The position numbers and the translations under genes were made by a program. A DNA stretch of 18,042 nt from the NCBI GenBank assembly GCA_016281295.1, contig JAEEII010000003.1:1-18042 (forward strand). Reading direction: 5' to 3'. Origin of the DNA: Bacteroidales bacterium (GTDB lineage: Bacteria; Bacteroidota; Bacteroidia; Bacteroidales; F082). The notes under the pieces were generated by a model. The model was not told where the DNA came from and searched no databases. It saw only the letters and a list, made by a program, of their open reading frames with translations. Positions 16,284 through 18,042 of this stretch are shown piece by piece. Each line of letters starts with the position of its first letter. The first letter of the stretch is position 1.

Positions 16284-16298
16284 TAAAAAATTTTCGTC

Positions 16299-16961
16299 AT
16301 GACCTTCAGCGAGAAACTGCACATCTTCTGTTCTATCCCCAAGACTTTGAGGTTCAACTTCCATTATTTTCCTTTCAAGACGGCTGTCAGATGCCCTGTC
16401 ATCGTTTCAAGAAGGGTGTATTTGAGGGAACTCCACGGAAAAGTGACATTACCCGAGAACGCCGAGACCGCCAGTGTGAAGATTGGCTTCGGTGATGTGG
16501 GGCATTACGACCGCAAACGCTCGAGGAGCATCTGGCAGGTGAGCGGCGAAGTCGATTTCAAAGGCAAGGCCTCCATTGGGCACGGCTCAAAGATTTCCGT
16601 GAGAGGCAAGCTGGAGTTGGGCGACAAATTCAACATCACGGCGGAGAGTACCGTGGTGTGCGCAAAAGAAATCAAGTTTGGCGAGGATTGTCTGCTAAGC
16701 TGGGATGTGCTGGTGATGGACACCGACGAGCACCCGATTTACAATAAGGAGCGGGAACGCATCAACGAAGACCGCCCCATCACGGTTGGAAACCACGTGT
16801 GGGTTGGCTGCAAATGCCTTCTGCTAAAAGGAGCCGTGCTACCTGACAACACCGTGTTGGCTGCGGGAACACAACTCAGGACTGCCTTCCAAGGCGAGGA
16901 ACAAATCATCGGCGGCAACCCACCGTCAATCCTGAAACGGGAAGTCCACTGGACCCACTAA
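16299..16961 (+). CDS. Left-handed beta-helix (hexapeptide) acyltransferase, probably acting on a surface glycan
   Basis: The 220-residue product lacks a signal peptide. From about residue 80 it is made of hexapeptide turns (VDFKGKASIGHGSKISVRGK, LELGDKFNITAES, IKFGEDCLLS), the mark of LbH transferases that use acetyl-CoA or another acyl-CoA. MDTDEHPIY places His145 where the catalytic His of CatB/Maa-type O-acetyltransferases lies, and VGNHVWVGCKCLLLKGAVLP then GGNPPSILKRE complete the family pattern. Relatives of this layout occur in capsule, O-antigen or exopolysaccharide clusters, but no other glycan gene is nearby, so the acceptor is unknown. Divergent from deoC and convergent with adk, with its own promoter. 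Confidence 0.88.
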   Translation: MTFSEKLHIFCSIPKTLRFNFHYFPFKTAVRCPVIVSRRVYLRELHGKVTLPENAETASVKIGFGDVGHYDRKRSRSIWQVSGEVDFKGKASIGHGSKISVRGKLELGDKFNITAESTVVCAKEIKFGEDCLLSWDVLVMDTDEHPIYNKERERINEDRPITVGNHVWVGCKCLLLKGAVLPDNTVLAAGTQLRTAFQGEEQIIGGNPPSILKREVHWTH

Positions 16962-16962
16962 C

Positions 16963-17092
16963 GGCGAATGGATTGATCGGCGAATTTGGCGAATTTTTTG
17001 GGAGGTCGGCGAATTTGGCGAATTAAGCGAATTAAAAATTAGCCAAATTCGCTTAATTCGCCGTTTAATAATTCGCCGTTTAATAATTCGCC
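16963..17092 (+). repeat. Complex repeat with inverted arms between the acyltransferase gene and adk
   Basis: GGCGAATTT or GGCGAATTA words occur at 16979, 16988, 17008 and 17017, with a variant AGCGAATTA at 17026 and GGCGAATGG at 16963. The 17 bases at 17017-17033 are a perfect reverse complement of 17046-17062 (12-nt loop). After that, GTTTAATAATTCGCC is repeated exactly twice (17063-17077 and 17078-17092). The element starts right after the acyltransferase stop and ends three bases before the adk stop codon (17095-17097). Confidence 0.9.
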
Positions 17093-17094
17093 GA

Positions 17095-17664
17095 TTAGAG
17101 GCTGTCGATGACGGAGCAGAGGTTTTGGAAGATCACCGGGATTTCGCCGACACCGTTCACGGGGTAAAGCGTGCCGCTGCCATGATAATAATCCAAGACA
17201 GGTTTGGTCTTAGCTTCATATTCCACAAAGCGGTGCTTGATGGAGTCGATGTTATCATCAGCACGTCCGCTGACCTTGCCACGTTCCAACATACGTTCAA
17301 TAAGGAGGTTCTCAGGCACATCAAGACTCAGCACACCGGTGAGGGCTATGCCATATTTCTTCATCATCTCGTCAAGAATCTCAGCCTGCCTCACGGTACG
17401 CGGATAGCCGTCGAAGAGAAAACCCGGAGAAGTGAGATTCTCGGAGAGTTTTTTCTCGATGATGGCAGCGACAATCTCATCGGAGACGAGACCTCCTTGG
17501 CTGATGATTCCCTTCACTTGAAGTCCAAGCTCGGTTTCGGCGGCGATCTCCTCACGCAGAATCTCGCCAGTGGAAATATAGGTTAATTGATATTTTTCGC
17601 GAAGGAACTGCGATTGGGTCCCTTTGCCGGCTCCTGGAGGACCGAAGAGGATAATGTTCAGCAT
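17095..17664 (-). CDS. adk: Adenylate kinase, short-lid form
   Basis: The 189-residue product interconverts ATP + AMP and 2 ADP. The P-loop is GPPGAGKGT (8-16), the NMP-binding start is STGEILREE (31-39), and the second Arg motif is DGYPRT (85-90). The lid is the short GKVSGRADDN type (129-138), without the long zinc-binding lid, as usual in Bacteroidota. The frame is open to an ATG at 17718, but that lies upstream of the -7 box; the ATG at 17662-17664 gives the canonical MLNIILFGPPG start. No hpt or obgE neighbour is seen. Convergent with the acyltransferase gene. Confidence 0.95.
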   Translation of the reverse strand: MLNIILFGPPGAGKGTQSQFLREKYQLTYISTGEILREEIAAETELGLQVKGIISQGGLVSDEIVAAIIEKKLSENLTSPGFLFDGYPRTVRQAEILDEMMKKYGIALTGVLSLDVPENLLIERMLERGKVSGRADDNIDSIKHRFVEYEAKTKPVLDYYHGSGTLYPVNGVGEIPVIFQNLCSVIDSL

Positions 17665-17689
17665 ATTGATATTATTTGTAATGAGTTGA

Positions 17690-17721
17690 CAAAGATAAGC
17701 ATTTCCTAAATACAGCACAAA
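17690..17721 (-). promoter_or_regulatory. Promoter of adk
   Basis: The best promoter in the window: minus-strand -33 TTTG (17721-17718), a 20-nt spacer, and -7 TATCTTTG (17697-17690), both exact. The leader is about 20 nt. Confidence 0.65.
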
Positions 17722-17837
17722 AAAAATATCATAAGATAAATTATTGTCAACTAAAACATTAATCTTATAATCTATGTTTGAGATTTTTTTTATAAAAATT
17801 AATTGATTTTATTTTCTATTATTTATAGAATTAATTA

Positions 17838-17845
17838 TACCTTTG
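17838..17845 (+). promoter_or_regulatory. -7 element of the right-edge ORF, inside a dyad
   Basis: TACCTTTG matches TAnnTTTG and lies 26 nt before the ATG at 17872. It is overlapped by a dyad, CCTT/AAGG flanked by AATTA and TAATT (about 17833-17855), which could be an operator. The upstream gap 17722-17871 is very AT-rich and otherwise shows only a weak hairpin (AATCT/AGATT followed by T8). Confidence 0.45.
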
Positions 17846-17871
17846 CAAGGTAATTCCATAATAATAATAAC

Positions 17872-18042
17872 ATGTTTGATTTGAAAAACGCTAAATTAGA
17901 AGACTTTGAAATCATCAAAGCCAGACCCCACAACCCGAACAAAAAAGCACGATGTACTTTTTATAGCATAAAGCAAGGCACCCATAAGCCAAGACGAAAA
18001 GCGTACCGTATAACAAATCTTCCAAAAGGTTTTTTCGATGGA
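17872..18042 (+). CDS. Unrecognised basic protein, N-terminal part only
   Basis: An ATG at 17872 opens a frame of 57 codons with no stop before the window edge. The product begins MFDLKNAKLEDFEIIKARPH and continues with a Lys/Arg-rich segment (NPNKKARC, THKPRRKAYR) to LPKGFFDG. There is no signal peptide or membrane segment in what is visible. I do not recognise the family; basic residues hint at nucleic-acid binding, which is a guess. Codons are richer in A and T (AAA, AAT, ATA, TTT) than in the housekeeping genes to the left, and the upstream gap is very AT-rich, so this could be the edge of an acquired region. A consensus -7 box upstream supports it as a real gene. Confidence 0.55.
   Translation, partial: MFDLKNAKLEDFEIIKARPHNPNKKARCTFYSIKQGTHKPRRKAYRITNLPKGFFDG

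Noticed and set aside
16963..17092. CRISPR array
   Set aside because: The repeats are 9-15 nt, mostly contiguous and self-complementary, without regular unique spacers or cas genes.
17665..17718. Longer adk start at 17718
   Set aside because: It lies at the -33 box upstream of the -7 element; the ATG at 17664 gives the canonical adenylate kinase N-terminus.

Overview
The window looks like a chromosomal segment of a Bacteroidota bacterium, most likely Bacteroidales. The reasons are: almost every gene start that needs a promoter has the Bacteroidota -7 element TAnnTTTG just upstream; Shine-Dalgarno sequences are weak or absent; the asparaginyl-tRNA synthetase, sigma-54, short-lid adenylate kinase, DeoC and fused DAHP synthase/chorismate mutase are all of the Bacteroidota type; and there is a carboxypeptidase-regulatory-domain TonB-dependent receptor with a very large exported partner. 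No tRNA, rRNA, CRISPR array or insertion sequence was seen.

Layout. Positions 1-8343 (minus strand) hold a two-gene envelope operon. It has a TonB-dependent outer-membrane receptor (4579-8343) followed 38 bases later by an exported protein of at least 1513 residues (1-4540) that runs off the left edge of the window. One promoter is visible, upstream of the receptor. Positions 8521-9354 hold two divergent small lipoprotein genes, one a basic Lys/Arg-rich peptide and the other a Rieske-fold-like protein whose metal-ligand histidines appear to be lost. From 9492 on come housekeeping genes: the DAHP synthase-chorismate mutase fusion (minus), divergent from asnS; rpoN (plus), probably co-transcribed with asnS; ruvB (minus), convergent with rpoN; a periplasmic SPOR protein (plus), divergent from ruvB and convergent with deoC (minus); a hexapeptide acyltransferase (plus), divergent from deoC and convergent with adk (minus). 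An AT-rich gap of about 200 bases then leads to an unrecognised ORF (plus) cut by the right edge.

Functionally the right half is a mosaic of independent single-gene units: aromatic amino acid entry, tRNA charging, alternative sigma factor, Holliday-junction branch migration, cell-wall binding, deoxyribose catabolism, glycan acylation and adenylate balance. The left half is a surface uptake or export module without a SusD-type lipoprotein.

The least explained feature is a set of four intergenic inverted repeats in the junctions asnS/rpoN, rpoN/ruvB, SPOR/deoC and acyltransferase/adk. Their arms are built from short purine-rich words, 7 nt in three cases and 9 nt in the fourth, repeated in tandem and mirrored as pyrimidine-rich words in the other arm. 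In three of the four loci the element lies between convergent genes; it overlaps the 3' ends of ruvB and deoC and stops three bases short of the adk stop codon.
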